From JACKBK01 sp963707275 (GTDB lineage Bacteria > Chloroflexota > Anaerolineae > JAAEKA01): a stretch of 64,000 nt of DNA. This document shows, in pieces, positions 48,448-57,210 of this stretch (its first letter is position 1; each line of letters starts with the position of its first letter). The DNA is taken from positions 186,001 to 250,000 of the forward strand of contig CAVPPH010000002.1 of assembly GCA_963707275.1 (NCBI GenBank), written 5' to 3'. Both the position numbers and the translations under genes were made by a program. The notes beneath the pieces are model-generated. The model did not search any database. It saw only the letters and a list, made by a program, of their open reading frames with translations, and was not told the origin of the DNA.

Positions 48448-49458
48448 CTATCCTCCGTTCAGCAGGTGACAGCTGGCCACGTGGCCGGCGGACAGGCGGT
48501 GCAGCGCGGGTGCTTCGCTGTGGCAGCGGTCGAAAACCAGCGGGCAACGGGGCGCAAAGCGACAGCCGGGCGGCAGGTTGTCCAGTCGCGGCGGCGCGCC
48601 GGGGATCGAGATCAGCCGCTCGGTTGGTCTGGTCAGGTCGGGGAAGGCGTGCAAAAGCTGCTGCGTGTACGGGTGTTGCGGATCGTTGAAGATCGTGTCC
48701 ACATCGGCGTACTCCGCCGTGACACCACCGTACATAACCAGTACCGTGTCGCACACCTCGGCCACCACGCCCAGGTCATGGGTCACCAGCACCACCGACA
48801 GCCCCAGTTTGTGGCGCAGCTCATCCAACAGTTCGAGGATCTGCGCCTGGATCATCACATCCAGCGCGGTGGTCGGCTCGTCGGCCACCACCACCTGCGG
48901 GTTGCAGGCCAGCGCCATGGCGATCATCGCGCGCTGGCGCATGCCGCCAGAATACTGGTGCGGGTACTGGTTGGCGCGGTTGGCGCCGATGCCAACCATC
49001 TCCAGCAGGTCGCCGACCCGTTTGGCTGCGTCGGACTTGTTGCCCGCCATGCCATGCCGCACCAGCGCCTCGGCGATCTGGTCGCCCACGGTGCGCACCG
49101 GATTCAGCGCGTTCATCGCACCCTGGAAGATGATGCTGATATTGCGCCAGCGGACTTCGCCCATCTCGCTCTCGCTCAAATCCAGGAGATCCTGACCCAT
49201 GAACTCGATGGATCCGGTGACGATGCGCCCCGCCCCCGGTAGCAACCGCATCAAGCTCAGCATCAGGGTGGTCTTGCCACAGCCGCTTTCGCCGACCAGC
49301 CCCAGCATCTCGCCCTCGCGCAAGGTGAAGCTGACGTGATCGACCGCGTGGGCCGGCAACGCGCCCTTCTCTTTCGAGACGAACTCCACCGAGACGTCGC
49401 GCACCTCCAACAATATGGGCGCTTCTTGCAGCAAATTGAACTCAGTCCGTGTGCTCAC
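48448..49458 (-). CDS. Dipeptide/oligopeptide ABC ATPase, DppD/OppD type
   Basis: The 336-residue ATPase has Walker A VGESGCGKTTLMLSLMR, Q-loop IIFQGAMNALNPVRTVGDQ, signature HQYSGGMRQRAMIAMAL, Walker B VVVADEPTTALD and switch LVTHDLGVVAEV. The C-terminal oligopeptide domain is PPGCRFAPRCPLVFDRC. It pairs with the downstream OppF-type ATPase to power the peptide importer. Heptamer repeats flank it on both sides, yet all five genes keep the same order and strand, supporting one operon. Confidence 0.95.
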   Translation of the reverse strand: MSTRTEFNLLQEAPILLEVRDVSVEFVSKEKGALPAHAVDHVSFTLREGEMLGLVGESGCGKTTLMLSLMRLLPGAGRIVTGSIEFMGQDLLDLSESEMGEVRWRNISIIFQGAMNALNPVRTVGDQIAEALVRHGMAGNKSDAAKRVGDLLEMVGIGANRANQYPHQYSGGMRQRAMIAMALACNPQVVVADEPTTALDVMIQAQILELLDELRHKLGLSVVLVTHDLGVVAEVCDTVLVMYGGVTAEYADVDTIFNDPQHPYTQQLLHAFPDLTRPTERLISIPGAPPRLDNLPPGCRFAPRCPLVFDRCHSEAPALHRLSAGHVASCHLLNGG

Positions 49459-49480
49459 TGGCTAACTCCGATGCGTCGGA

Positions 49481-49557
49481 TGACAGGGTGAGAAGGTGAG
49501 AGGGTGACACGGTGACACGGTGGCCTCTGTCCTCTGACTTCTGACTTCTGTCCTTCG
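49481..49557. repeat. Composite GGTGACAC octamer / CTCTGACT heptamer tract
   Basis: About five 8-nt units (GGTGAGAA, GGTGAGAG, GGTGACAC) are followed directly by about five 7-nt CTCTGNC-type units. The same two-part composite occurs at 55147-55203. Confidence 0.75.
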
Positions 49558-49565
49558 ATCCTCTC

Positions 49566-50531
49566 CTACAAAACCTGCCAATCCTCTGTCTCCACATCGG
49601 CGATGGCGGTGCCGCGGACGCCGGAGCGGACGACCATGCGCTTGCCGACGGCCAGGTGGTGCGTCATCGAGCGCGGGTTGAGGATGTCCTCCAAGCCACG
49701 GCCCAGCAGCGTGCAGCCCAGCACGACCCAGACAATGCCCAGGCCGGGCGGCACCAGCGCCCACCATGCGCCCGCACTCATCGCGCCGCGGGTGAAGGCG
49801 TAGTTGAGCATCTGCCCCCAGCTTATCCGGGTCGGATCACTCAGTCCCAGAAAGGCCAGCGTGCTTTCGCTGAGAATCGCCAGCGAGATCACCAGCACCG
49901 TGTTGGCAACCATCAGCGGCAGCACCAGCGGCAGCACGTGCCGGCGCACGATGTAGCTGTTGCCTGCGCCGACTGCCCGGGCGCGCAGCACGAACTTGCG
50001 CTCCTTGACGGTCAGCGTCTGCGAGCGCACCAGCCGCGCGGTTCCCGTCCAGCCCAGCACACCGATGATGAAGATGATGTTCCACAGGCTGGGCTTGGTC
50101 ATCGCGACGATGACGATGGCCAGCGGCAGATCGGGTATCACCAGCATGATGTCGGTGAAGCGCATCAGCCCCGTCTCCATCTTGCCGCCCCAGAAGCCGG
50201 CCACGATGCCGATGGTCCCGCCGATCGCGACCGCGATGAATGCCGCAAAGAAGCCGACGATCAGCGACACGCGCGAGCCGTAGATGAAGTTCGACAGCAC
50301 GTCTTTGGCCGCGTCGTCGGTCCCCAGCAGATGCTGTGCGCTGGGCGGCGCGTAGATGTCATCGATGGTCACCTTGACCGGCGCGTACGGGTCGTAGGGC
50401 GCGAGAACCGGCGCGAACACGGCCACCAGAATCGCCACCAGCACCATGACCAGCCCGATCATGCCCATGGTGCTGCGGCTGAAGTTGAGCGACAGTCCGC
50501 GGAAGCTGGTGATTTCAGTTTGTGCGGTCAT
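49566..50531 (-). CDS. Dipeptide/oligopeptide ABC permease, DppC type
   Basis: The 321-residue inner-membrane subunit has six predicted helices. It has an N-terminal helix (MGMIGLVMVLVAILVAVFAPVL), then HLLGTDDAAKDVLSNFIYGSR, which is the DppC/OppC entry motif, and the EAA-type loop VRSQTLTVKERKFVLRARAVGAGNSYIVRRHVLP, seen here in shorter blocks. The end is LGLSDPTRISWGQMLNYA and WWALVPPGLGIVWVVLGCTLLGRGLEDILNPR, also highly characteristic. It forms the peptide channel together with the DppB-type protein. Confidence 0.95.
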   Translation of the reverse strand: MTAQTEITSFRGLSLNFSRSTMGMIGLVMVLVAILVAVFAPVLAPYDPYAPVKVTIDDIYAPPSAQHLLGTDDAAKDVLSNFIYGSRVSLIVGFFAAFIAVAIGGTIGIVAGFWGGKMETGLMRFTDIMLVIPDLPLAIVIVAMTKPSLWNIIFIIGVLGWTGTARLVRSQTLTVKERKFVLRARAVGAGNSYIVRRHVLPLVLPLMVANTVLVISLAILSESTLAFLGLSDPTRISWGQMLNYAFTRGAMSAGAWWALVPPGLGIVWVVLGCTLLGRGLEDILNPRSMTHHLAVGKRMVVRSGVRGTAIADVETEDWQVL

Positions 50532-50555
50532 GAGGAAAACTCATCGCTGATACGC

Positions 50556-50647
50556 TGGGAAAGGGAAAGGAAGGAAAAGAGGGAAAGCAGGAAAACTCTC
50601 CTTCTGACTTCTGACCTTGTCCTCTGACATCTGACTTCCGTCCTCTG
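50556..50647. repeat. Purine GGGAAAGG tract followed by CTCTGAC heptamers
   Basis: A GGGAAAGG/AAGGAAAAG stretch (50556-50596) passes into CTTCTGACTTCTGACCTTGTCCTCTG-type heptamers (50601-50647) between the two permease genes. Confidence 0.65.
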
Positions 50648-50652
50648 CCGCA

Positions 50653-51684
50653 TCAACCCGCACGTACGCGTGGGTCGAGGTAGGAATAGAACAGATCGGC
50701 GATCAGGTTGGCGAACACGACGGCTACGGCGATGATCAGAAACGCGCCTTGTAGCACTGGGTAGTCGCGGCGATTGACGGCTTCGAAGATCGTCTGCCCC
50801 AGCCCCGGCCACGAGAAAACCGTCTCGATCTGGATCGCCCCAGCCACGGTGAAGCCGAGGTTGAGCGCGATGATGGTCACCATCGGTAACAACGAGTTGC
50901 GCAGCGCGTGGTCCTTCAAGATCTGGAAGGTGTTCAGCCCCTTTGCCTTGGCGGTCAGGATGTAGTCTTCCGACATAACATCGACCATCGTGCTGCGCAT
51001 GATCAGCAGGTACTCGCCGACGAAGACGATGGTGAAGGTCAGCGTCGGCAGGATCATGTGCTTCGCCACGTCCAGCATCTGCTCCCAGGGGTTAGCGAAG
51101 GTGATGCCGGGCGTTGATTTGCCGCCGATGGGCAGGTCAAAGTGGCGAGCGCCAAGCATCAGCAGGATGATGCCCAGCCAGAACGTCGGCAGACTCCACG
51201 CGATCAGCCCGCCGATCAGTGCGCCGTAGTCGATGGAGGTGCGCACCTTCCATGCCGCAATCACGCCAATGATGATCCCTAGCACAATCGACAGGATCTG
51301 CCCCATTCCCACCAGCAGAACTGTGTTCCAGAGCCGCTCCATCAACAGGTCGACCACCGGCCGATTGCTGTGGTAGCTGATGCCCAACTCCCCTTGCAGC
51401 AGGTTGCGGGCGTAAATAAAGAACTGGGTGTCCAGTGGGTTGACAAAGCAATCGCCGACTTCTACCGGGTTCAGCGATTGGAAACAGTTGATGACCGGTT
51501 TGTCCAGCCCGAAGCGCACGCGGATTGCTTCCACTGCCTGGGCTGTCAGCCGCGGATCGCGGACGCCCGACCGCGCCGGGTCGCCCGGCAAAATGCGGAA
51601 CAGAAAAAAGTTGAGAACGATGACGAAGAGGATCGTCAGGAGCGCCCAGCCGATCTTCTTGAGAATGTAGCGTGAGCCGAGCAT
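50653..51684 (-). CDS. Dipeptide/oligopeptide ABC permease, DppB type
   Basis: The 343-residue permease (ATG at 51684) has the DppB N-terminus MLGSRYILKKIGWALLTILF, VVLNFFLFRILPGDPARSG and LGISYHSNRPVVDLLMERLWNTVLL in the usual order. It then has LPTFWLGIILLMLGA, the EAA-like loop DVMSEDYILTAKAKGLN and IETVFSWPGLGQTIFEAV, and ends DPRVRAG. The ORF could extend 25 codons upstream, but that part is encoded by a purine-rich repeat. A perfect 16-bp hairpin separates it from the binding-protein gene. Confidence 0.95.
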   Translation of the reverse strand: MLGSRYILKKIGWALLTILFVIVLNFFLFRILPGDPARSGVRDPRLTAQAVEAIRVRFGLDKPVINCFQSLNPVEVGDCFVNPLDTQFFIYARNLLQGELGISYHSNRPVVDLLMERLWNTVLLVGMGQILSIVLGIIIGVIAAWKVRTSIDYGALIGGLIAWSLPTFWLGIILLMLGARHFDLPIGGKSTPGITFANPWEQMLDVAKHMILPTLTFTIVFVGEYLLIMRSTMVDVMSEDYILTAKAKGLNTFQILKDHALRNSLLPMVTIIALNLGFTVAGAIQIETVFSWPGLGQTIFEAVNRRDYPVLQGAFLIIAVAVVFANLIADLFYSYLDPRVRAG

Positions 51685-51694
51685 GGCGCCCTGC

Positions 51695-51738
51695 CAGGAA
51701 AGAAGGGAAAGGAGGGAAAACCGGGAAATTGGGAAGAA
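51695..51738. repeat. GGGAAAGAAGG purine repeat
   Basis: AGGAAAGAAGGGAAAGGAGGG and related units lie just before the DppB-type start. It is the third member of the family at 41384 and 50556. Confidence 0.6.
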
Positions 51739-51773
51739 CCGGCGATAGCGCCTCGCCATCGCCGGTTCTTCCC
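51731..51773 (-). terminator. Intercistronic hairpin after the binding-protein gene
   Basis: Perfect 16-bp arms (GGGAAGAACCGGCGAT / ATCGCCGGTTCTTCCC), with an 11-nt loop, lie nine bases after the binding-protein stop. As a partial terminator or 3' stabiliser it would raise binding-protein expression over the permease genes. Confidence 0.65.
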
Positions 51774-51781
51774 GCAGTTTC

Positions 51782-53524
51782 TCAGTTTGCCACCGGTTCG
51801 ATCACCGTCAAGGACGTGGGATCTTCCAGACCGACTTTGGGCTGGTCGTCAATCCAACCCGTGAAACGGTCAGTGCGATAGGCCTGCGTCGCCTGGGCAT
51901 AGTAGGGGACGATGTAGGCCACATCATCGTGCAGGATCTGCTGCATCTGCCAGATGATCTCCTGCCGTTTGGTCGAGTCCAGCTCGGTAGCCTGCTGTGC
52001 AAACAGCTTGTCGAACTCGGGGTTGGAGTAACCGGTCTCGCTGTTGCCGGTGGGTATTTCGTCCGTCAGATGGACGCCCAGCAGGAAGCCGGGATCGGGG
52101 TCCGATCCCCAGCCCCAGATGATGATGTCGAAGTCGAAGGTCGGGCAGCATACCGAGGTCAGCGCGTCGGGGTCCAGCGCCTGCGGCAGCAAGGTGACGC
52201 CTGCCTCCCTCCACGACTCGCCCAGCAGCTCGGCCACGCGCGGCGCCGTGCTGCTGTCGCTGGGCCAGAAGATGCGGAGGCTGAGCGGGTTGCTGCCGTC
52301 GGGCATCTGGCGCACGCCGTCGCCGTCGGTGTCAAGGTAGCCCGCCTCGTCCAGAATGCGGTTGGCCTCGTCGATGTCGAATGCGTAGTCCTCGATGGTG
52401 TCGTTGTACCAGACGCCCAGACCGTCAGGGATCAGCGTCAGACCCGGCGTGCCCAGCCCCAGCAGCGCGACGTCGATGATCTTCTGCTTGTCGGTCGCGT
52501 GGGCCAGCGCCTTGCGGACCTGAACATCGCGCAGCGCGGGGTGCCCGGAGCAGACACCGTCTCCCGGCGGGCAGTTCTCCGGCGACACCTGGTTGGGGAT
52601 GATGTCGGCTACTTCCGGCGAGAGGGGCGAGCCGATCACCAGTTGCACGTTCTGAGCGTTGCGCAGGGTCGGCACCGCCGTGTTCGGCATCTCGGTGATC
52701 ATATCCACCTGGCCGGTGACCAGCGCCTGCACCAGCGCATCCTGGTTGTCGAAGGTCTGGAACACTGCGCCGTCGACCTTGGGCGCTGAGGTCGGGTGAT
52801 CCTTCACCGCGTCCAGCGTGACAAACTCACCCTGACGGTACTCGCGCAGCTTGAACGGCCCGCTGCCGATCATCTGCTCGTTCTCGAAAGCCGTCGCGCC
52901 TTCCTGCGTGTCATGCTCTGCCCAGATGTGCTCTGGCAGGATGTACATGAAAACCAACTGGCTCTCGATGTTGGGGATCGGCTCGGTCAGGGTGATCACC
53001 AGCGTCTGGTCGTCGGTCGCCTCGACGCTTTCGAAGTAGTCAGTGTAGACCGGCATGTAGGGGAAGTCATCGTGGCTGCCGTAGAAGTTGTAGGTGAAGG
53101 CAACATCTTTGGCGGTTACCGGCTGGCCGTCGTGCCAGGTGAAGTCATCGCGGAGCTTGAAGGTGTGCACCAGACCGTCGTCGGAGACATCCCAGCTCTC
53201 GGCCAGATCCAGTGAGTAGGTCCCGTCCAGGTTGAGGTCGAACATGGAGCTGTAGACCAGCTCGAAGAGGGTGTACGCCTCGGACAGCACGGCCGCGCCC
53301 GGGTTCAGCGTATCCGGGCTGCCGCCCCAGCCGACGCGCACCTGCACGGGCGCGGCCGGTTCAGCCGGCGCGGCAGCCGGCTCAGTGGCAGCCGGCTGTG
53401 ACGAGTCGGCGGGTGCGGACGTGGCAGCTTCCGGCGCGGGCGCGCCCGTCCCGCCGCCGCAGGCAGCCAGCAACAGAGCTATCACGATCAGGATAGCCAG
53501 CAAAGAACGGTTTCTTGCGAACAT
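51782..53524 (-). CDS. Peptide ABC transporter substrate-binding lipoprotein
   Basis: The 580-residue family 5 (SBP_bac_5) binding protein starts at the ATG at 53524 after GGAGGAAAG. It has a lipoprotein signal (LLAILIVIALLLAAC) and an Ala/Pro/Glu-rich linker. The mature part has RVGWGGSPDTLNPGAAV, YSLDLAESWDVSDDGLVHTF and FKLRDDFTWHDGQPVTAKDV, the last being the signature of DppA/OppA-type proteins. It would capture peptides outside the membrane for DppBCDF. It heads the operon behind a strong promoter; a hairpin after it favours higher expression than the downstream genes. Confidence 0.94.
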   Translation of the reverse strand: MFARNRSLLAILIVIALLLAACGGGTGAPAPEAATSAPADSSQPAATEPAAAPAEPAAPVQVRVGWGGSPDTLNPGAAVLSEAYTLFELVYSSMFDLNLDGTYSLDLAESWDVSDDGLVHTFKLRDDFTWHDGQPVTAKDVAFTYNFYGSHDDFPYMPVYTDYFESVEATDDQTLVITLTEPIPNIESQLVFMYILPEHIWAEHDTQEGATAFENEQMIGSGPFKLREYRQGEFVTLDAVKDHPTSAPKVDGAVFQTFDNQDALVQALVTGQVDMITEMPNTAVPTLRNAQNVQLVIGSPLSPEVADIIPNQVSPENCPPGDGVCSGHPALRDVQVRKALAHATDKQKIIDVALLGLGTPGLTLIPDGLGVWYNDTIEDYAFDIDEANRILDEAGYLDTDGDGVRQMPDGSNPLSLRIFWPSDSSTAPRVAELLGESWREAGVTLLPQALDPDALTSVCCPTFDFDIIIWGWGSDPDPGFLLGVHLTDEIPTGNSETGYSNPEFDKLFAQQATELDSTKRQEIIWQMQQILHDDVAYIVPYYAQATQAYRTDRFTGWIDDQPKVGLEDPTSLTVIEPVAN

Positions 53525-53676
53525 GGTCTTTCCTCCGGTGAGTGGCGTCGTTCTCGTGGAACAGGAGCGAGGGGGCAATGTCACGTCGAACTGACTCCTT
53601 GAGTAAAAAGGGACGGAGCTACAGTCGAAACGAACGGACGGTATGTGGGTCTGTCGAACCCGAACGAGGCAGCCGT

Positions 53677-53705
53677 TTTATACCGCATTCGGGTCAAGCT
53701 GTCAA
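53677..53705 (-). promoter_or_regulatory. Promoter of the peptide ABC operon
   Basis: Perfect TTGACA (53700-53705), a 17-bp spacer and TATAAA (53677-53682) on the minus strand lie about 150 nt before the binding-protein start, directly after the MttB-family stop. Confidence 0.8.
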
Positions 53706-53712
53706 CTGAAAA

Positions 53713-55104
53713 TCAAAGCATCGACGTTATGACTAGTTCCAGCGCCCTGGCCTGATCTTCCGGCAACGGCGAAACCTTATGCGTTGCCAGCAGGTGTTCA
53801 GCGCGCCGGTGTGCGCGTTCGGCGACCGTTGGCCGCCCTGCCTCGCGCCAGGCGTTCCACGTTCCCTCCACCACCGCCAGATTTCCCATCCACACCTCGC
53901 CGAGCCGCATGTGCTGCACGGTGTGACGTTGCGCCAGGTAGTTGCGGTCACCGTCCATGATCGCGCGCGTCAGCTCTACCGCCAGGGTGTTCGTCGTCCA
54001 CCACGAAGCCGGCCCGCAGCCGCTGCACCGCGCCGGCAATCTCGTCGTCGATGACCATCTGCGCCGGGCAGGAGAGCACGCCGCCGCCCATCTCGCCGAT
54101 GCCGGAGATCTCGTCCGCGCCGGCCAGCGCCGGCAGCGCCGCGTTGATGGCGCGCTCGTAGCCATTCTGCATGTCCAGGTCGTAGGCGGTCGTACACAGC
54201 CCGTAGACGTTGACCGGCAGCCCGTAGCGATGTCCCAGTTGCACCGTCGCGGCCGAGATCAGCCCCGTCTCCGGGTTGCCCCACAGCGGCGCGATGGTGC
54301 GCATGTCCATCACGGCCAGCCGCCCGCAGTAGATGATCGGCAGGCCGGGGCGGACAAGCTGCGCCAGGACGATCGCGGCCAGGTTCTCGGCGTTCTGCAG
54401 GGCCAGCGCGCCGGCCAGCGTCATGGGCGCGGTCGCGCCGACCTGTGGACAGGGCAGCGGGCCAAACGGCAGCCCAAGCCGCGCCACCTCCAGGATCGCG
54501 CCGGTGTTGTCGGCGGGAAAGGTCAGCGGGCTGACTGGCGAAATGCCGACGGAGACCTGCGGCCGCTCGCCAAAGACGATCTGTAACATCTCGAACAGCA
54601 GGCGCGCCTCGTCGGCCGTCTGCACGCCGGGACCGTTGATCGGTTTGGTCGTGTTGCGCACCGTTTCGGCAAACATGACCAGGGTCATCGCCTCGGCGGA
54701 GACATCCTGCGGCGTGTACATCGGTGTCACGGTGGTCGCGTTGGGCAGGGCATCCAGCAGGCGCGCGCTGGCAGCCACGTCGGCCGTCATAGCTGGACGC
54801 GTCTCGCCGCCCGGCCGGTCCAGTACGTCGCGCGCCCCGCCCAGGTTGTGGACGTGCAGCGCGCCGTCGCCCAGCGTCGCGTTGCCGCCGCGTCCTTGCA
54901 GCGTCACCGTCGATGGGCAGAGTGCGACGCAACGCTCGACCAATTCAGCCGGCAGGCAGACGCGTCCGCCGTCCTCGCGCGCTCCGTGGTCCAGCAACAA
55001 ACTGCGCGCGCCGGGGTGGTCCAGCACGATGCCCGTCTCGTCCAGAATACGCAAGGTCGCATCGTGGATGCGGTCGATCTGTTGGGTGGTGAGTGCTGTC
55101 AGCA
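53713..55104 (-). CDS. MttB-family (trimethylamine methyltransferase-like) protein, frameshifted
   Basis: The 463-residue TIM-barrel protein has the MttB-superfamily layout: IHDATLRILDETGIVLDHPGAR, ITADVAASARLLDAL-like TADVAASARLLDALPN, GISPVSPLTFPADN, LPFGPLPCPQVGATAPMTLAGAL, LPIIYCGRLAVMDMRTI and GEMGGGVLSCPAQMVIDDEI. An extra base near 53992 separates the last part, NTLAVELTRAIMDGDRNYL. No in-frame amber codon is found, so it is a non-pyrrolysine homologue. Such proteins demethylate quaternary amines such as glycine betaine or carnitine onto corrinoid proteins. No corrinoid partner is seen here. The ATG at 55104 sits inside a GTGGGGT heptamer tract. Confidence 0.85.
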
Positions 55105-55203
55105 TGGTGGGGTGTGGGGTGTGGGGAGTGGGGGAGAGGGAGAGGGGGTGACAGGGTGACAAGGTGACTGACCTCTGTCCTCTGACTTCTGTCCTCTGTC
55201 CCC
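55105..55203. repeat. Composite heptamer tract GTGGGGT / GTGACAA / CTCTGTC
   Basis: Starting beside the MttB-family start codon, units of seven or eight nt run without break: GTGGGGT (three or four), GAGAGGG types, GGTGACA types, then CTCTGTC/CTCTGAC types. It has the same order of the last two blocks as 49481-49557. Confidence 0.8.
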
Positions 55204-55206
55204 CTC

Positions 55207-56377
55207 TCAACCCAGTTCGCCACGCACGAAACGGAGCGCGGTCTCGGCCAGGATCGCAGCTCCGATGGGCAGGGCGTCCTCGTCGATGTCGAATGTCGCT
55301 GTGTGCAGATAACGCGAACTCGCCACCCGGCTGCCTGACGCCCAGTCCGAACATCGCACCCGGTGCGCGCTGGGCCATATAGCTGAAATCCTCGGCGCCC
55401 ATGCTTTGCTGACCGGTGAGGATCGCTTCCTCGCCCAACAGGTCGCCAGCCACCGTGCGCAGCCAGCCGGCCACCTGTGGTTCGTTCCACTGCGCCGGAT
55501 AGCCGCGGATGATCTCCAGTTGGTAGTCACCGCCGAAAGCGCGCGCCAGGCTGAAGGCCCGCTCGATGTCCGCGGCAAGCTGGCTGCGCACCGCCTCGTC
55601 CATGCTGCGGATCGTGCCCTCGACGTAGACCGATGCCGGGATAACGTTGTCGGCCGTGCCGCCGCGCACGATGCCCACGGTGATCACCGATGGCAGCAGC
55701 GGCGAGATGCGCCGCGAGGGGATCGCGTACAGCGCGTTGAGCACATGACTGGTCAGCCAGATCGGATCCAGCGTCTCGTGTGGGTAAGCCGCGTGTCCGC
55801 CACGCCCGATGACGTAACCGCAGAATGTGTCCACCGCCGCGCCGATCCAGCCGTCGTCGGCGCGCATCTTGCCCACCTCCAGCGTGCCGTTGACGTGCAG
55901 CGCGATCACCGCGTCCGCGCCATCCAACGCGCCGTCGCTGATCATCGCCGGCGCGCCGCTGACGCCGTGCTCGTCGGCGTCCTCCTCGGAGGGCTGGAAA
56001 AGCAGCCGTACCTGACCAGGGAACTGCTTGTCGTGTAGCAACCGCGCCACGCCCAGCAGCATGGCGGTGTGCGCATCGTGTCCGCAGGCATGCATGTAGC
56101 CGGGAACCTGCGACGCGTACTCCGTCTCGTTCTCCTCGACGATCGGCAGCGCGTCCATGTCGGCGCGGACGCCGATGATCGGCCCGCCGCCGTTGCCCAG
56201 GTAACCAACAACGCCGGTCTTGCCCACACCGACCTGGGCTTCGACGCCCAAATCAGCCAGGGCCTTGGCGACCAGCTCAGCGGTACGGTAGACGTCGAAC
56301 CCCAGCTCAGGATGGCGATGAATTGCCCGCCGCCAGGCGACCAGTTGCGGTTTGATGGCTTGTGCTTCGATCAGCAT
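55207..56377 (-). CDS. M20-family amidohydrolase (frameshifted)
   Basis: The enzyme (about 390 residues) is a metal-dependent amidohydrolase of the N-acyl-amino-acid or hippurate hydrolase type. Visible motifs are HRHPELGFDVYRTAELV, GVRADMDALPIVEEN (metal Asp), MHACGHDAHTAMLLG (metal His and Asp), LFQPSEEDADEHGVSGAPAMI (catalytic Glu), GRGGHAAYPHETLDP and QSMGAEDFSYMAQRAPG. A one-base insertion near 55336 separates ...FGLGV from the end SRYLHTATFDIDEDALPIG, which holds the final metal His. It lies between peptide and methyltransferase genes and may deacylate imported amides. Confidence 0.9.
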
Positions 56378-56405
56378 AGGAAGGAATTTCTCCAGTCGAG
56401 GGGGC

Positions 56406-56440
56406 AGGTGACAGTCACTTTCCGAAAGTGACTGTCACCT
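56406..56440. repeat. 17-bp palindrome over the EEP nuclease stop
   Basis: AGGTGACAGTCACTTTC and its exact complement GAAAGTGACTGTCACCT are separated by one base. The first bases of the right arm supply the final Arg codon and TGA of the nuclease gene. It has the form of a REP-like palindrome or terminator. Confidence 0.75.
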
Positions 56441-57190
56441 AAAGTCAGCGATAACCGGGTAGTGATCCGACGCATGATGGACCACCGGCGGATCGGTCAC
56501 CACGTCGCAGCGTTGCAGGCGGGCAGCCAGCGGCGCGCTGGCGAAGACGAAGTCCAGGCGCACGCCCGGGTCAGGCGTCGGCAGTGTGTAGCCGGGCTGG
56601 TCAGGGTGCCACTGGCGGTAGCAATCTCTGAACCCGCCAGCCTTCATCCGGCCCACGGCTATCCGAAACAGCCGTTTGCTCTGTAGCCATCGCACCCGAC
56701 GACGAAACGTCGGCGCCGGATCGGCCTTCACCGTGTCGTCACGCGCGACGGTGTTGAAATCACCCATGACCAGACACGGGCCGCGCCGTCGGTCGCCCAT
56801 GCGTCGCAGAACTGCGCTGATCTCCCACGTGCGCCACAGCTCGCGGGAAATGCTTAGCAGTGGCAACAGGTGTACACCATACAGCCGAATCGGGCCAATC
56901 TGCGGATGTTCCACCTCGGCTTCCAGCGCCACGTGCTGGATCGGCGGGTACGGGTGGTAGGCAGCGGCTGACCGGATCGGCAGCCGGCTGAGTAGCGCCA
57001 TGTGGCGGGTCGAGTTGCCTTCGGCGACGTAATGCTGCATCAACAGGTCGGCCGCCAGCGCCTCGACGAACCCGTTGACGTAGACCTCCTGCAACATCAG
57101 GACATCAGGCCGCGCCGCCTCTACCACCTCGGTGATGAGTTGCTCACGACCGACGCCGCCGTCCAGAATGTTCCAGGTCATCACGCGCAT
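56435..57190 (-). CDS. Endonuclease/exonuclease/phosphatase-family protein
   Basis: This 251-residue cytoplasmic EEP enzyme has the complete metal and catalytic set: MTWNILDGGVG (Asn), MLQEVYVNGF (Glu), LYGVHLLPLL, VMGDFNTVARDD (Asp and Asn), LDFVFAS and HHASDHYPVIADFR (Asp-His). There is no signal peptide. The fold hydrolyses phosphodiesters or phosphomonoesters, and the exact substrate is open. The stop lies within a palindromic repeat, and the upstream gap is full of stem-loop repeats, so it is probably a separate transcript. Confidence 0.85.
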   Translation of the reverse strand: MRVMTWNILDGGVGREQLITEVVEAARPDVLMLQEVYVNGFVEALAADLLMQHYVAEGNSTRHMALLSRLPIRSAAAYHPYPPIQHVALEAEVEHPQIGPIRLYGVHLLPLLSISRELWRTWEISAVLRRMGDRRRGPCLVMGDFNTVARDDTVKADPAPTFRRRVRWLQSKRLFRIAVGRMKAGGFRDCYRQWHPDQPGYTLPTPDPGVRLDFVFASAPLAARLQRCDVVTDPPVVHHASDHYPVIADFR

Positions 57191-57210
57191 GAAGGCATCG
57201 TGCCATCCGT

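Noticed and set aside
49656..50627. Plus-strand ORF over the DppC gene
   Set aside because: His/Gln/Arg-rich shadow of the minus-strand permease, not a membrane or soluble family.
53713..55104. Pyrrolysine-containing MttB
   Set aside because: No in-frame TAG occurs in the barrel; homology is to the non-pyrrolysine branch.
53948..56377. Fusion of M20 amidohydrolase and MttB-family protein
   Set aside because: The fused ORF arises from a frameshift near 55336 that reads through the intergenic heptamer tract; both proteins have normal ends when the extra base is removed.
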